Origin: Hirsutella rhossiliensis
Taxonomy: Eukaryota > Ascomycota > Sordariomycetes > Hypocreales > Ophiocordycipitaceae
Direction of reading: 5' to 3'
Length of the DNA stretch: 64,000 nt
NCBI RefSeq assembly: GCF_020360975.1
Contig: NW_025408670.1
Span: 5,704,001-5,768,000, forward strand
The position numbers were made by a program, and so were the translations under genes. Under the pieces are notes generated by a model. The model made no database searches. It saw nothing but the letters and a program-made list of their open reading frames with translations, and was not told where the DNA came from. Shown in pieces: positions 26,635 to 40,230 of this stretch (its first letter is position 1; every line of letters starts with the position of its first letter).

Positions 26635-27545
26635 AGCTAGTAAAGGACTTATAAGTAACTTCGCTAGTAAGGCGCTTAATATATATAAAATATAAGATAA
26701 AGCGTTTTAATCTTACTATAGTAATAACTTTCTTATAGGGAGGGGGCTTTAAATAAAATATACTGCTACTACTTAAGTTAGTATCTTAGTTAAATATAGT
26801 AATATAATAGTAAATAAACTAAATATATACTATAGAAAACTAAGGATATAGAAATAATATAAATAAGGAACTAAGGCCTATAAAAGAGATAATAAAGAAA
26901 GAGGTAAGAGGAAATAAAAACGAAACTAAGGGGGGAAGGTAGGTATATATATATACGAGCTAGGCGCGCGTAATTAGTAATTACGTAATAGATAGTAAAT
27001 ATAGGCCGCTATACGCTTAATTAAGAAGTCGCATAGCTAGATAAAATCTAATTTTCGATTAATAAAGCTAGCTAACTAAATTTTAATTAGCTAGCCCTAC
27101 CTAAGAGCGACCTATACTAGCGCCTAGCCTAGTAACTAGATATTACCTACCCTACTAACTAATAGACTAATAAGCTAACGCGGCCGCCGTTACGGCTATA
27201 TAGTAGTAATATAAGAGCTATAGAAAATAAAAGCACTTATAAGCTAGGCCCTTAAAAAGAGACTACTACTTATAACCTTAGGCCTAGGCTAGTAAGCCCG
27301 GGCTATAGCCGCTTAAGATAGTAGTAGCTATAGCCTAAGAGGGCTTATACTAAAATATAAATATATAAGAGAAGCTTATAGTAGCCGGCGTAAATTTCCT
27401 ATATACTATTACTATAACCTTATTTAAAGTAAACTTATAATAAAAAAAGGGAGGGCTTTCCCTTAAGTACTTTAGTTTTTCCTTTTTATTTAATATTAAA
27501 GTTCTAAATACCTTTAGCTAGGTCCTTAGCGTAATCTTAATAATA
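26635..27545 (+). other. LINE A 3' end
   Basis: LINE A continues here after Copia-1. It matches LINE B inverted from about 35,260 down to 34,345 and ends in taataataataat followed by the target duplication. It is noncoding as it stands. A short C/G-rich segment near 27,180-27,200 (gcggccgccgtt) is shared with LINE B (about 34,690). Confidence 0.7.
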
Positions 27546-27561
27546 ATAATATAGATAGTAG

Positions 27562-27852
27562 TTTACTCCTCCTTAAATATTTATAAGGAAAGCTTATAAT
27601 AGCTTTAATATAAGTTAAAGAATAAGATAAAGAATACTAAATTAAACTAATTAAGCCTTCTTATATTACTTATAAAGAATCGGATTATAAGTACCTTAAA
27701 GTTTAATAAGTACTAAAGAAAGTTAGGTTTATAATTAATATAGTTAGTATAATATAACTAGCTTAAAGACTATTTAATTAATAAACTTTAAAAGTAATAA
27801 AACTAAGGAAAGATAAATTTATAATATAAAAAGTAGTACTTTTATAAAAAGG
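27562..27852 (+). pseudogene. Continuation of the gag-like remnant
   Basis: This sequence follows the LINE A target duplication, so it is the downstream part of the gag-like gene at 10,948-13,148. It is extremely AT-rich. No protease motif can be confirmed. It ends abruptly at the left LTR of Copia-2. The rest of the element is not recognised anywhere in the window. Confidence 0.5.
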
Positions 27853-28339
27853 TTTTATATAAAGAGATATAAAAAGTATATATAAAATATATAAAAGTAA
27901 AATTAAAAGTAAGGGGTTAAATAAGTAAGGTAGAGATATTTAATTCTTATAAGGGTAGTAATTATAGTAAGGGAGTAATTATTATATTACCTTAATTATC
28001 CTTATTTCTTTTATTTAACGCTCTTTTTTATACCTATTTAATATCTTAATTAATAAAGAAGATCCTATATAAAGAAGCTATTAATATCCTTTTAACTACT
28101 AAGCTTTATACTAGTTTTTTCCCTTCTTTTCTAGCCGTTACTAGTATATCTATCTTATCTCTCGCTACCTTTATAAGAAGCTATTACTAATTTTACTTCC
28201 CTTTATACCCCTACCCTCTTTTTTATACCTCTTTTTAGCTTCTTTTTCCTTTTTTTATACTAAGTAATTTTAGCTTCCTTAGTCCCTCTTACTAAAGGAT
28301 ATCTCTAAGAACTATAGAATTAAGCTACGCTTTACGATA
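27853..28339 (-). repeat. Copia-2 3' LTR
   Basis: A 487-bp LTR in reverse orientation, ending tttacgata. It is followed at once by the reversed polypurine tract (tacccctttag, 28340-28350), which fixes it as the 3' LTR. Confidence 0.85.
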
Positions 28340-31300
28340 TACCCCTTTAGCTATATCTTACCCTTATAAAAAGGGTAAAGATAAATACTTAGGCCGGTAA
28401 GCGTATAGAGGAGGTCTTAGTTTATACTTATCCCTTACTTAAGAAATCTAAGTTTTAGCCCTAGGCTCTTTTAAACCTACTTTTAGGAAAAAGAGGCCTA
28501 AGGAGAATATTAAGTCCTATAAAAAAGGGGGGCTTTTCTAAGGATAAGTCCTTAAAAAGGGGCCTTTAAAAAATAAGTCCTAATTAAGCTAAGGGCCTTC
28601 CTTTAAGATAAGTCCTAATTCCTCTCTTTAGCTATAGACGTTTCCTTCCTCTTATATACTATTAGCTCTTTTTATAGACTCTTAAGGCTAGCTTTTAAGG
28701 ATAGCTTCTCTTAAACGTCTTTTAGCTTAATTTACTATATAAATATAGCTAGCTTTTACTTTAATAAGGGCTTTATAAGACTATTAACTTTTATTAATAC
28801 TATTAAAACCTAATAAATAGAAATAAGTTCTTTTTAAACCTATTAGTATAACTAATACTAGTAAAGATTAATATATTATAGCTATATTAATAGCTTATTA
28901 TTTTCCTTTATAAGAATCTATATAGTCTATATATTATTATATTTTATAGCTAATAAGGTTGGAATTTATAGTTATAAAGATATTAATAGCTAGCTAAGGA
29001 AAATCGCTTCTTTTAATGCTTTTAAAAGAGCTAGTAGCTTTACCTTTATACTTAAAGTTATAATAATAGCTTACCTTAAAGCTCTTTAAGTAATAGTTCC
29101 TTTAAAAAGATATATAATATACCCTTATAAGCTCTTTCTATTTAAGGAATTATCTATAAAAGATAAATCGCTTAAATAAAGGAAGATTTTAGTAGCTATT
29201 TTATTCCTTCCTTACCCTCTTAAGTATAGACTATATAATCTTATTAAATAGAGATAAAGGATAGCTTAGTTTACTACTTTTTAGTACCTAGGGCTAGGAT
29301 TTTAATTATACTTAGCTAGCTAAGAAACTAAAAAAGAGATATCTAGTTTAATAGAAATTCTCGCGTAACGAGATATAAAAAGTATATAAAAAATATATAA
29401 AGGTAAAATTAAAAGTAAGGGGTCGGATAGGTAGGGTAGAAAGATTTTAATTCTTATAAGGGCAGTAATTATAATAAGGGAATAATTATTATATTACTTT
29501 AATTTTCCTTCTTTCTTTTATTTAACGCCCCTTTTTATACCTTTTTAGTATCTTAATTAATAAAGAAGATCCTACTTAAAGAAGCTACTAATATCCTTTT
29601 AACTACTAAGCTTTTTACTAGTTTTTTCCCCCTCTTTTCTAGCTATTACTAGTATATCCGTCTTATCTTTCGCTACCTCTATAGGAAGCTATCGCTACTT
29701 TTACTACCCCTTATACCCCTACCCTCCTTTTTATACCTCTTTTTAGCTCCTTCTTCCTTTTTCTATACTAAGTGTTTTTAGCTTCCTTAGTCCCTCTTAC
29801 TAAGGGATATCTCTAAAAACTATAAAATTAAGCTATACTTTATAATAGAAATAGCTAAAAAAAAAGAAAGAGCTTACTATCTATTAATATTAGTATTTCT
29901 CTTACTCCTTATCTTAAAAGGACGAATTAAGTAAAGTCTCTTTATCTAATATAAGTATAAAGGGAAGCTTCTTCTTAAGGGAATTAAGGAGGAGTTTATA
30001 AGCGACCTTATTAATATAGGTGTTTTAAGTAAGCTAATTAGTTTATTAAGACTTATTTTAAAGGATTTAAATCCCTAGGTACTACTTTAGCTCCCTTAGC
30101 TTAGTTATCTTATACCTTTATTATAGGCCTTATATAGCCTGCCTTATAATTACTTCTTCCTCTTTTAAGTATACCTAAATAATATTATTAATATAAAAGA
30201 AGACTATAAATTTACCCTTTTATATTATATATAGTTCTTAAAGAACTTTATTAAACCTTAGGGCTTTAAAGGAACCTATTAATTACTATTATTAAAGAAG
30301 GGGTAATCTTTATAGTTTATATAGAGCTTTTATAAGCTATAGAACCTTTCTTAGTTATTAGAATCTAAGAGAAAGTTATATATAAATAACTTCTTCTTTC
30401 TTAAGGGGGTAGTAAATAAAGGTATTAACTATATCTATTTAATTAAGTTTAAAGTCGAATTTTACTACTATAGCTATAAGGGTCTAAAAAGATATCCTTA
30501 TTAAGGTAGTTGCCTTAGTAAGTAGATCCCCCTTTTCCTATTAATTCTTATAGATAACTAGCTAGGCCTTATATTTTTAAAGGAAGCTATATTTATTAGT
30601 CTTATAAATAAAGACCTATTTATAGCTAAGGACCTATTTTCCTCTTAGGTTTTCCTTAAGAACCTCTTTAAAAGACCTTATCTCTTTATATAAGGCTAGG
30701 TAGTCTTTCTAGGCCTAGAAAAACTAGTCTTTAAAGGGGTGTTTTTCTAGCTACTTTTAGTTTACTAGTAGGTATAAGAGGTCTCTTTTATATACCTTCC
30801 TTATTAATAGTAGCTTAAAAAGCTAACTTATTATAAACGATTTATAGGAACTATCTTTTATAAGCGTTAGATAAAAGTTAGAAAAATAATCGAAATAAGG
30901 GAGAGGTTAATCTTCTTTAGTAACTATATTAAGCCCTATACCTTCCTTTACTTCTTAAAGTAAGGATAAAAAGGCAGCTAAGTAATTCTTTAAGAGAGGT
31001 ACTTTTCCTACCCCTTTAAGGGTTAAGATAAAAAGACTAATAAAGAAAGCTACTTTTAGATCCTCTTATTATATAAGAAGAAGTATAGAAAGGTAAGCGT
31101 ATTCTAGCTTTATTACCTTCTTATAGTCTCCTTTTTTATCTAGATTATTTAATTTAATAGCTTCCTTTTCTTTAAAGTTAGCGTTATCCTTAACTACTTT
31201 AATATTAGTTCTTTTTTTTTCCTTATCTAAGATATTTTCTTAAGACTATTAAGAAAGGGGGATTAAAATCTTTTAAATTAGCTAATATTATAAGAGTAAG

Positions 31301-34207
31301 AGGGGCTATTAATCCCTCTTTTTATTAAAGAAGCTAGATGTATTAAAAATTATATACTTAGTTAAAATAACCTTTTATAGAAAAGGAATTTAGATTTAAA
31401 AGATATTTATAGAATTATAGCTAATAAAGTAACTAATAAAGGCTCTAAGATTAAGCTTTCTTTTCTTCTTCCTTTTTACCTATATATTAGTAGTTATAAT
31501 ATATACCTTATAGCTATAAGTATAAAGGTAAGCTAGTAAGGCCCTCTTTTTATAAAGAGCTTAAGAGGGGATTTTTAGTTTATTTATTAGGTCTTAAAAA
31601 GGGTCTTTAAGTCCCTATAGTCTCTTAGTCTCCTAGGGTCCCTTAGGGTCCGGTTCTAAAAGTAATAGGCGGTCTTAACGGCTTCCTTTTAAAGGTCGTA
31701 GGGAAGCCTTATAGTAAGACTTATTATATAGGCCCTTTTTATTATAGTACCCCTTAATCTTTCTACCCTTTTATTTTAGGCCTAGGTACTTAGTACTAAT
31801 AAAAAGGGTAAAATACCCCTTTTTTAAAGCTAATTTAAGATATCCTTTATAAATAGCTTTCTATTAAACTATATCTTCTTTACCTTATAGATAAAGTAAG
31901 ATTTTATTTAGTTAATAAAGTCTTAGAGGGTCGACTAGTTATACTTACTTATATAGGTCTATAAGAAATAAGGGAAAACTATCTTTAAAAAGCGTTTATA
32001 AAAAGTATTACCTTAATAAAGATTTCTTAATCCCTAGAAATATTAGTTTAGTTAACTTAAATTTCCTTATATAGCTAGTTTAGCTATAAAGAGGTTCGTT
32101 TAAAAATTCGTTTCTTAGTCTTTCCTTAGCTATAGTATTTATATTTAATAGTCTTTAAGCGCTTTATTTATACGCCTTATTATTAGCTAAGCTAATATAA
32201 AGCTAAGGGGCCTAGGTAACTAAGTTATATATCCTAAAAAGGACTGTTTTCTTAGGCTGCTAAAAGAGCGTTCTTAGAACCTACCCTTTTAATAAGGAAA
32301 GCTAACTTCTTAAGAGATTCCTTCTTAAGAATAAGTTAAAATTTAAGAATAAATTAAACGAATTTCTCTTTAATAAGCTTAATTATCTAATTCTTTTAAA
32401 CTAGCTTTATAAGCTTAAACGTTATATTTTAGAAGATTCCTTCTTCTTAAAGAAAGTAAAAGGAAATTAAGCTTATTAAAAATTAAAGGTAAAAAGCTAC
32501 CCTTTTTTTAAAGAATTTATATAAACCTAGTAAGTAATTTTATCTTAAAATATACCCTTTTATACGCCTTTATCTATATAGTTAATTCCTTAGTAATTAA
32601 GCATTCCCTTTATACCTTCTTAAAAGACTAAAATTATAAGAGTATATTATAGATATTAAAGGAAGTATTAAAGTTAAAGATAGCTAATTTTTATATAGGA
32701 TAGTTAAAGGGTCTAAATAGGTAGTCTTATTAATTTATAAGAAAGATAAAGGCTTAATTTACTATACTAATAATATTTCCTTAAATTTATAATAGCAGCG
32801 TTAGTTACTATTTCTTAGTAACCTAAATCTTATCTATCTTTTTTTATAATAAGGGGTCCTCCTTAAGAGACTATTATATTATTTCTTATAGCCTCTTTAA
32901 AAGGTTAAATCCTTTAGGTTAGTTTTCCTCGAAAACCTATTAGTATTATAATAACTAATAGCCTAGGGATTTATAAGCTAGGTAGCTATTTCGTTTAGTC
33001 TTTTATCTCTTTAAGGAATCCTTATCTTAATTTAAAAGGTTTACTTAAAAACCCCCCCTTTTTACCCTTTATTACTAATTTTAATAAGGTTCGATTTTAA
33101 CTTATTCCTTAATTTTCCGACTAATAGACTAAAAGGTCTATTAAGGGACTAGTTAAGCTAGTTTAACTAACGGGACCGGGCCTAGACCTAGAGTAAGAGG
33201 AGGAGCTAGGACTAAGGCTATAGCTATAGTTAAAGATAGCGTTAAGGCTCTTAAGGGAGGAGGGGCTAGAGGGGTAGTAGTAGTAGTAGCTAGGGCTATA
33301 GTAATAAGGGCTATAATAGCTATAAGGGTAGTAAGTTAAGCTATCTAAGTTAAGTACTAGCTATTAAAGAATAAAACTACTTATTATTAAACTTAAGTAA
33401 CTTCTTTATTTAGTTCCTAGCTAGCTTTTTAAAAGATAGTTAAGTAACTATTACTAATAAGCTTTATTATTAGAGATATATCTTATAGCTACTAGCTAGA
33501 AAGAGCTTTTATTAAGAAGTATTAATTAGCTTCCTTAAAGATCTCTTTCTACTTAGCTAGCTATAAAGAAGCTAGTAGGTTCTTAGTAAAAAAGGCTCCT
33601 AAGTATACTATATAGGTCTTCTTAATATAGTTAGTTATATAGCCCTTTAAGAGAGCTATTAAAGTCTCGAGCTTTAAAAGCTACTACTTAAGAGTCTTTT
33701 TTTCGTAAAGAGAGATTAGCTTTATAGTATTAATAGATTTTATTATCGCTATATATATAGTAGTTAGTATCTTTATCTTATAAAGGTATTCCTTATAATA
33801 ACTCTTATAGTTACCTAAGGTAGTAGAAAAAGCTCTTTATTATATAAAGGTTAGCTTAGAAAAGAAGGAAGTTCTCTTTATAAACTCTATTACCTTAAGA
33901 TAAAAAGGGGGCTTAAAAGGGTCTTACTTATTAAAGAAAACTAAATTATAGATAGTTCTATCTATATAAGCTTATAGCTTCTTTACCTACTTATCTTAAT
34001 CTTAGGGCTTTATAAGAATCGTCTTATAAACTATAAGGATAGTAAAGGAGTTATTTTTCTATATTATTATAAAAGAAAGGTAGAAACGTTAGTTAAAAAT
34101 TAGCTTTTTTAGTAAGAGGGGTAAAAGGGAGCTATAAGGGATATAAGAAAGGTGCCTTTTATAGTAGCTAGAAGGTTTAAGAATTTTATTCCTCTTAAGC
34201 TTATAAC
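28340..34207 (-). pseudogene. Copia-2 gag-pol remnant
   Basis: Minus-strand homologue of the Copia-1 polyprotein. RNase H lies at about 28,900-29,350. After the nested LTR, the RT catalytic box is at about 30,181-30,200 (reversed reading F-Y-I-N-N-I), the integrase core at about 31,370-31,990 and Gag at about 32,550-34,050. It carries more stops and fewer CG pairs than Copia-1, and no frame is open. It is interrupted at 29,359-29,847 by a solo LTR of its own family. Confidence 0.8.
29359..29847 (-). mobile_element. Solo Copia LTR nested in Copia-2
   Basis: A 489-bp LTR in the same orientation as Copia-2, flanked by gaaat at 29354-29358 and 29848-29852. Copia-1 and Copia-3 carry uninterrupted sequence here. 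A second Copia therefore inserted into Copia-2 and recombined down to one LTR. Confidence 0.88.
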
Positions 34208-34344
34208 TCTTATATAAAGAAATATAAGAAGTATATATAAAATATATAAAGGTAAAATTAAAAGTAAGGGGTTATATAAGTAAGGTAGAGATATTTAATT
34301 CTTATAAGGGTAGTAATTATAGTAAGGGAGTAATTATTATATTA
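34208..34344 (-). repeat. Copia-2 5' LTR, left fragment
   Basis: Sense 3'-terminal portion of the LTR, starting tcttatataaag. It is cut by LINE B, and the matching remainder is 42128-42473. The last 16 bases (34329-34344) are the LINE B target duplication. Confidence 0.85.
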
Positions 34345-37300
34345 TTATTATTAAGATTATACTAAGGACCTAGCTAAAGGTATTTAGAACTTCGATATTA
34401 AATAAGAGGGAAAAACTAAAGTACTTAAGGGAAAACCCTCCCCTCCTTTAATATAGGTCTGCCTTAAATAAGGTTATAGTAGTAGTATATAGGAAACTTA
34501 CGCTAGCTACCGCGGGCTTTTTCTATATATTTATATTTTAGTATAGGCCTTCTTAGGCTATAGCCGCTATTATTCTAAGCGGCCGCGGCCTAAACTTACT
34601 AGCTTAGGCCTAAGGCTATAGGTAGTAGTCTCTTTTTAAGGGCCTAACTTATAAGCGCCTTTATTCTTTATAGCTCTTATATCGCTACTATATAGCCGCG
34701 GCCGCGTTAGCTTATTAGTTTATTAGTTAGTAAGGTAGGTAATATCCGGTTACTAGGCTAGGAACTAGTATAGGTTGCTCTTAGGTAGGGCTAGCTAATA
34801 AAAATTCGGTTAGCTAGCTCTGCTAATTAAAAATCGGTTCCTATCTAGCTACGCGACTTCTTAATTAAGGGCGCGGTAGCCTTATTTATTATTTATTATA
34901 TAGTTACTAATTATACGCGCTTAGTTTATATATATATATACCTACCCTCCCCCCTTAGTTTCGTTCCTACCTCCTCTTACTTCTTTATTTATTATCCCTT
35001 TTATAAGCCCCGATTCCTTACTTATATTATTTCTATATCCTTAGGTCTTACTAGTACTATATTTAGTTCGTTTACTATTATATTACTTTATTTAACTAAG
35101 AAGTTAACTTAGGTAGTAGTAGCTTACTTCCTTTAAAACCCCTTCTTTATAAGAAAGTCGCTACTATAGTAGGATTAAAGCGCTCTATCTTATATTTTAT
35201 ATATATTAAGCGCCTTACTAGTAAGCCTACCTATAAGTCCTTTACTAGCTATTAAAAGTAGTCTTATAAGTATTAATCTAGGTTTAATCTTAAGTTAGTC
35301 TTACCTTTAATACTTTTTAATAACTTTATTAGCTATAAAGGCTAAAGCGTATATTACTTACGCTAACTTTAACTAGTCTTATTACTAAGTAAGTAACCTT
35401 ACCCTACTATAATATAGTCTAAGTTTAGTACTAATCTATAGTCTAGATTACCCTTAAGGGTAAAGAGGCTACTTATACCTTTTACTAAGCTTAGTTTAAG
35501 GTTAATAGCCCCTTTTTTATTAAGGGCTTAATATAAGAGCGCTTTTACTACGCTACTTTAAAAACTTATATTTACGCTAGTTAAAAGGCCCTTACTGCTA
35601 AGGGTAAGGGCGCGTTAAGTAAGTCTACCCTTAGTTTAGCTATAGTTACTATGAATATTAAGACGCTCGCTTTAGCCTTTACTTATTTTATAGATAATAC
35701 CTATTATATATATAAGTCCTTAGAAAAGTACTTAAGTAAGTCTAGTAATACTATTAAGACCTTAGCTTAGGTTAAGCTTAAGTCGCTCTTAGTTACTTAA
35801 AAGACTTTTATAGTAGTTAACGATCTTACTAACTATTTCTATCTTATCGCTAGTAATAACTATAATAGTAAGGATAATAGTTTTAATCTTACTAAGCTTA
35901 GTCTAGCCCTAGCCCTATTTAATAAAGGGAAGGGTAAAGGTAAAAGTAAGGGTAAGGTAGCTATTATATTTAAGGCTCTATTTAAGGCTAAGGCTAAGGA
36001 GTCTACTATTATCCTTATAACTATAGTTATCTTAAAGATAGTATAAGAGCCCTTTATATTACCCTTTATTAGCTTTAACGCCGAGCTATAACCTAGTAGT
36101 TCCCTTATCGCTAAGCTTACCTTAAAGTATCCCTATCTTATATTACTTAGCGACCTTATTACCGCTCCTAACTTTATTTAGTAGCGTTTTTATAGCTATC
36201 GTAGTTTAGTCTTAGCTAAGATTATTACTAGTCTTAACCTCGATTAGATCTATAGTTATAGTATAGGCTATAGTAAACGCCTCCGCGCCGCCGCTAAGGT
36301 AGGTCCTACCTTAGTATAGACCCTAGTTATTACTCTATCTTATAAGTTAGCTATCTAAGCTAGCTTTAGTTTAAATTTAAGGTTAGGCTTAGCTAGTTAT
36401 TATTAAGCTTCTTATAATAGTAATAGTCTTTATATACCTTATAAGTCTTAGGTTACTCCTTCCTATACCCTATATACTACCTTAAAGGGGTTTTATTATT
36501 CCTATTATAATAGTAAGGCGAATATTACTACTAATAAGTTAAGCTAAGGTTATAGTTTAAGGGCTAGTTATTAGCTTTATCTTAGTTTAGTTTTAAGTTA
36601 GGTCTTATTTAGTTATAGTCTTTTAATAGTAGGTCTTATTCTATAGCTATTAAGGCTAGCTTAGTTAGGTTTTATTAGTTCTATTTAGTCTATAGTTTAA
36701 TTAGCGAGGTTTTACGCTTAGTTTAGGTCTAGTTTAATTAATACTATAGTCTTATTATTATAAGTTTTCTTCCTTTCTTAGGTCGACTTAATAAAGAAAG
36801 TAGTTAGCTAAGGTAGTCTTAGTTAGAGCCGCTCTATCTCTAGTATAGTACTAGTCTTATTATCTAGTATATCTATATATAGCCTCTAAGCTAGGTTAAA
36901 CTAATAAAGCTTACTTAAGCGGAGGAACTATTACGCTAGTAGCGCTACTATCTTTTTCTTTTAAAGGCCTACTCTTATATTACCTATATTTTAAGCCTAT
37001 ATTAAAAAGGACTCCCTTACTTATACTATTAATAAATAGTTAATTATTATATAGTAAATAGTATCTTATTTTTATCTATAAGTATATATTAGTAAGACTA
37101 TATTAAGGACCTATTAATTAAAAAGGAAGTTATTAAGCCTAATCTTTCTTATATATATCTAAGTAATAACTATACTAATATACTTAAGGAGGCCCTTATA
37201 ATAGTCTAGCGTTATTACCTTATTAAACTATAATAGGAAGTTAGTAAGGTAGAAGGTAGTTTAATATTATTAGATCGCGTCTTCCTTAGCGTTTTATTAA

Positions 37301-37499
37301 GCGGCTTACCATTTATTTAGCCTTTTAAGTAACTTAGCTTTATCTAAGAGGTCGTTTAATCCTATCTAGCTTTAGACCCCCCTTATCTCTTTTATAAGGG
37401 GGGACCTATTAAGTAGTAGCGCCGCTAAGGGCCTACTCTCTTTTTAGCGTCGCCTCCTCTTAAGTATACCTATAACCGTATTAAATATATATCGAATTT

Positions 37500-40230
37500 A
37501 GCTTAGACGCCTAAAATCCTTTAACCTTTAAAGGGTATTTATTATTCTTTAGTTTAAGTAAAGGTTAATTAAAGGCACCTATACCTTTACTTTTACTTAA
37601 TAAACTAAGGTTACGTAGTAAGCGCTTATTACTATTTAAAGGTAAGCTAACTAGTCTTATACTAGGTCCTATATAATCCTATATAGTTTCCCTTTTATAG
37701 GTATTATCTTATAAAATATAACTATAGCGTAGGAGATTAAGGACCGGATTACCTTACTATAGACTTCCTTAGTATATAGTAAAGTATAGCCCTTTATAGA
37801 CGCTATAAGCCTAGTTAGGGCTATAGTTTAGCGCTTTATCTTTACTTAGAGCTATTTTAAGTATACTTTTTAATATAGTTTCCTTTCTAGTATACTTAAA
37901 CCCTTAGTAGGCGGGCCTCTTAGACCGGTATTACTATATTAGTTTTAAGGTAACCTAGCGTTATTATCGCTTATCTCCTTTATATAAAGTATATTAACTT
38001 ACTCTTTAACGGTTTAAAGGTAACCGCGAACTTAGCCGCTTACTTTATATATACCTTCTAAGCCTCCTTTAAGTAAACTACTATTATAGCCTTATTAAGT
38101 CTAATACTAACTATATTTATATTATTAGTAAAGCTAATAGTATAAATACTATATATTATACTAAGCTTCTTATATAAGAGGGTTTTATAGTATAGAAATA
38201 AGATTTAAGATAAAATAGAGTCTTAAGGGACTCTTATTAATACTTAAGTTAGCTTTAAGGTCCTCTTATTAAAGTAAAAGGTTCATCTTTTATTACTTAT
38301 AAAGCTTTATATTAAGCTTTTAAGCTATTTAAGGTATCCTTAAAGCTTTAGTTTTCTTATAAGCTTATTATAGTTAACTATATTAAATACGCTCTTAATA
38401 TCTAGCTATAAGAATAATACGCTGCCCTTTTAAGCTTAAGTCGCGTATATTAGTTTTATTATTAATAGGATCGCTACCTTTATAAAGCGCTCCCTCCTAT
38501 TCCTTATTTATCTATTTAATAAGATACTATTTACCTTTATAGCTCCCGCGATCCTTTAAGCTAATATCTACTTAAGTACTTTCCTTACTATAAGTAAGAA
38601 GGAAATTAGTCTCTATCCCCTTACTATATAATAAGCTTCTAGCCTCTTACCTAGCTTTTAGATTACTACTACGTTTACGCTATAAAGCTATTCTAGGAAA
38701 TATAAAAGTTAGGTATAGGTATTAAAGATTATAGCTAGTCGCTAGACTAAAGCTAGTTTATACTTCTTAATAAACCTTAAGGGGACGCTATTAAAGCCCG
38801 CTACTTTCTAGCTTACTATCTTACCTCGCGCTACTATAACGTTAGCTAGCTAGATCTATTAATTAACTATAAGGGTCGCCTTAGCTATAAGCTAAGGTAG
38901 CCCTTAAGTTATACTAGCCTTTAGTAAAAAGAACTTAGCTATTAATATCTAGGCCTTTTTATTAAAGGTTTTTATTAGTTAGTCCTTACCCTCCTTAATA
39001 AGTAGTAGGATATAAAACGGTTTTAATAGTAGCTTACTATAAAGTCTAGCCTACCTTTCTATATTTTAGAGCTTAGTATTATTAGCGCTAAATTCCTTTA
39101 AGAACTCGCGCTAGTAAGCCCTCCTTACCTTATAGACGGTCTACTTTACGCCGCTATTGCTTTATATAGGTCTTCCTAGTTCGCCTTACTCCTTTCTTAA
39201 TTATACTTCCTCCTTACTTTCTTAGCCTCCCTTATTACCCTTCCTACTTTTAAGGTAAACTATATATTGCCCCTAAGTAATATTTACTAATAGCGAGGAA
39301 CTATAACTATTATAATCTATACTAAAGTAGTAAAGATATAGTTTAGGTCTTAGTTAATATCTTTTAGCGTTTAAAGTATTAGCTAGTATAGTCTTAGCTA
39401 GGATATAGTCTTAGCTTTAACTAGCTTAGCTTTTACTTCTTTTTACCTTAAGGCTAGCTTAGGCGCCTAGGCTTAAGAGTCGACCTATAAAGTAATAGTC
39501 TAAGGGATATAGTTTAACTTAGTTAGGTTTAGGTTAAGCTTAGTATACTATATCTTAGTTTTTAGTATTACCTAAGCTAGGTTAATAGTACTATCCCTTT
39601 AACTATAAAAGAATCTTATATACTTTTCTTTTAAGGTAGCGAGTTTAAGTTATAGTCTTATTACCTCTTATATAAGTTATATTATACTATTTAAGGTTCT
39701 ATTATATTTATCTTAAAGTATATAATAGATATTAAAGTCCCTTACTATTATTATAAGGTGCTTTAGTTTAATTAAACTTAGGTCTTATAATACTCTAGCC
39801 CTCGTAGCCCTTAGTAGTAAGTAGATCGTTTATAGTTTAATACTATCCCTAAAAATCACCTTACTTTATTTTAGTTTAAACTAAGGCGACTAAGTTCCTA
39901 GCTAAAGCTTTTTATATATATATAGTATATACCTCCCCTCCTTATAAACTAAGCTATAGGGCGCTACTTTAAGGGGCAGGGCCTTACTTCTTAGTATAGC
40001 TTTTACTTCTTATAATACTATTAAATTAAAGCTAGCTTAGTAGTAAAGCGCTAACTAAACTAGCTTATATTTCTTTTATATATTTTAAAATAGTACTTTT
40101 AGTTATATATAAGTAGGGTTAAGGTAAAAGGGGTCGACTATATAAAGATAAAGGCGCTCTATCTCTTAGCGCTTCTCTATTTATTATACCTATAAATATC
40201 GTTTATATTTAGTTTAGCTTCCCTAGCCTT
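37500..40230 (-). pseudogene. LINE B ORF2 remnant (endonuclease-reverse transcriptase)
   Basis: Minus-strand counterpart of the LINE A ORF2. The endonuclease GDFN-type motif is at 39729-39743, the PQGS box at about 38,193-38,235 and the FADD box at 38121-38132 (reads F-T-N-N, as in LINE A). The same catalytic residues are altered in both copies, as expected from parallel RIP of TpG/CpA sites. Limits are approximate. Confidence 0.72.

Larger units (their letters stand above)
13149..27545 (+). mobile_element. LINE A, Tad1-like non-LTR retrotransposon, with nested insertions
   Basis: LINE A is flanked by a 16-bp duplication (13133-13148 ataatataaatagtag and 27546-27561, one mismatch). Without its two insertions (family-A LTR at 17254 and Copia-1 at 20322) it is about 7.4-7.6 kb and collinear with LINE B, which lies inverted at 34345-42111. 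It has no LTRs and ends in a short TAA-rich tail (about 27,538-27,550). Domain order on the plus strand is CCHC-type ORF1, endonuclease, reverse transcriptase. It is thoroughly RIP-mutated. The long duplication and short A/T-rich tail fit target-primed reverse transcription. Confidence 0.82.

Noticed and set aside
29359..29847. The nested LTR as a true end of Copia-2
   Set aside because: The gaaat duplication on both sides and uninterrupted sequence in sister copies show it is a separate solo LTR insertion.
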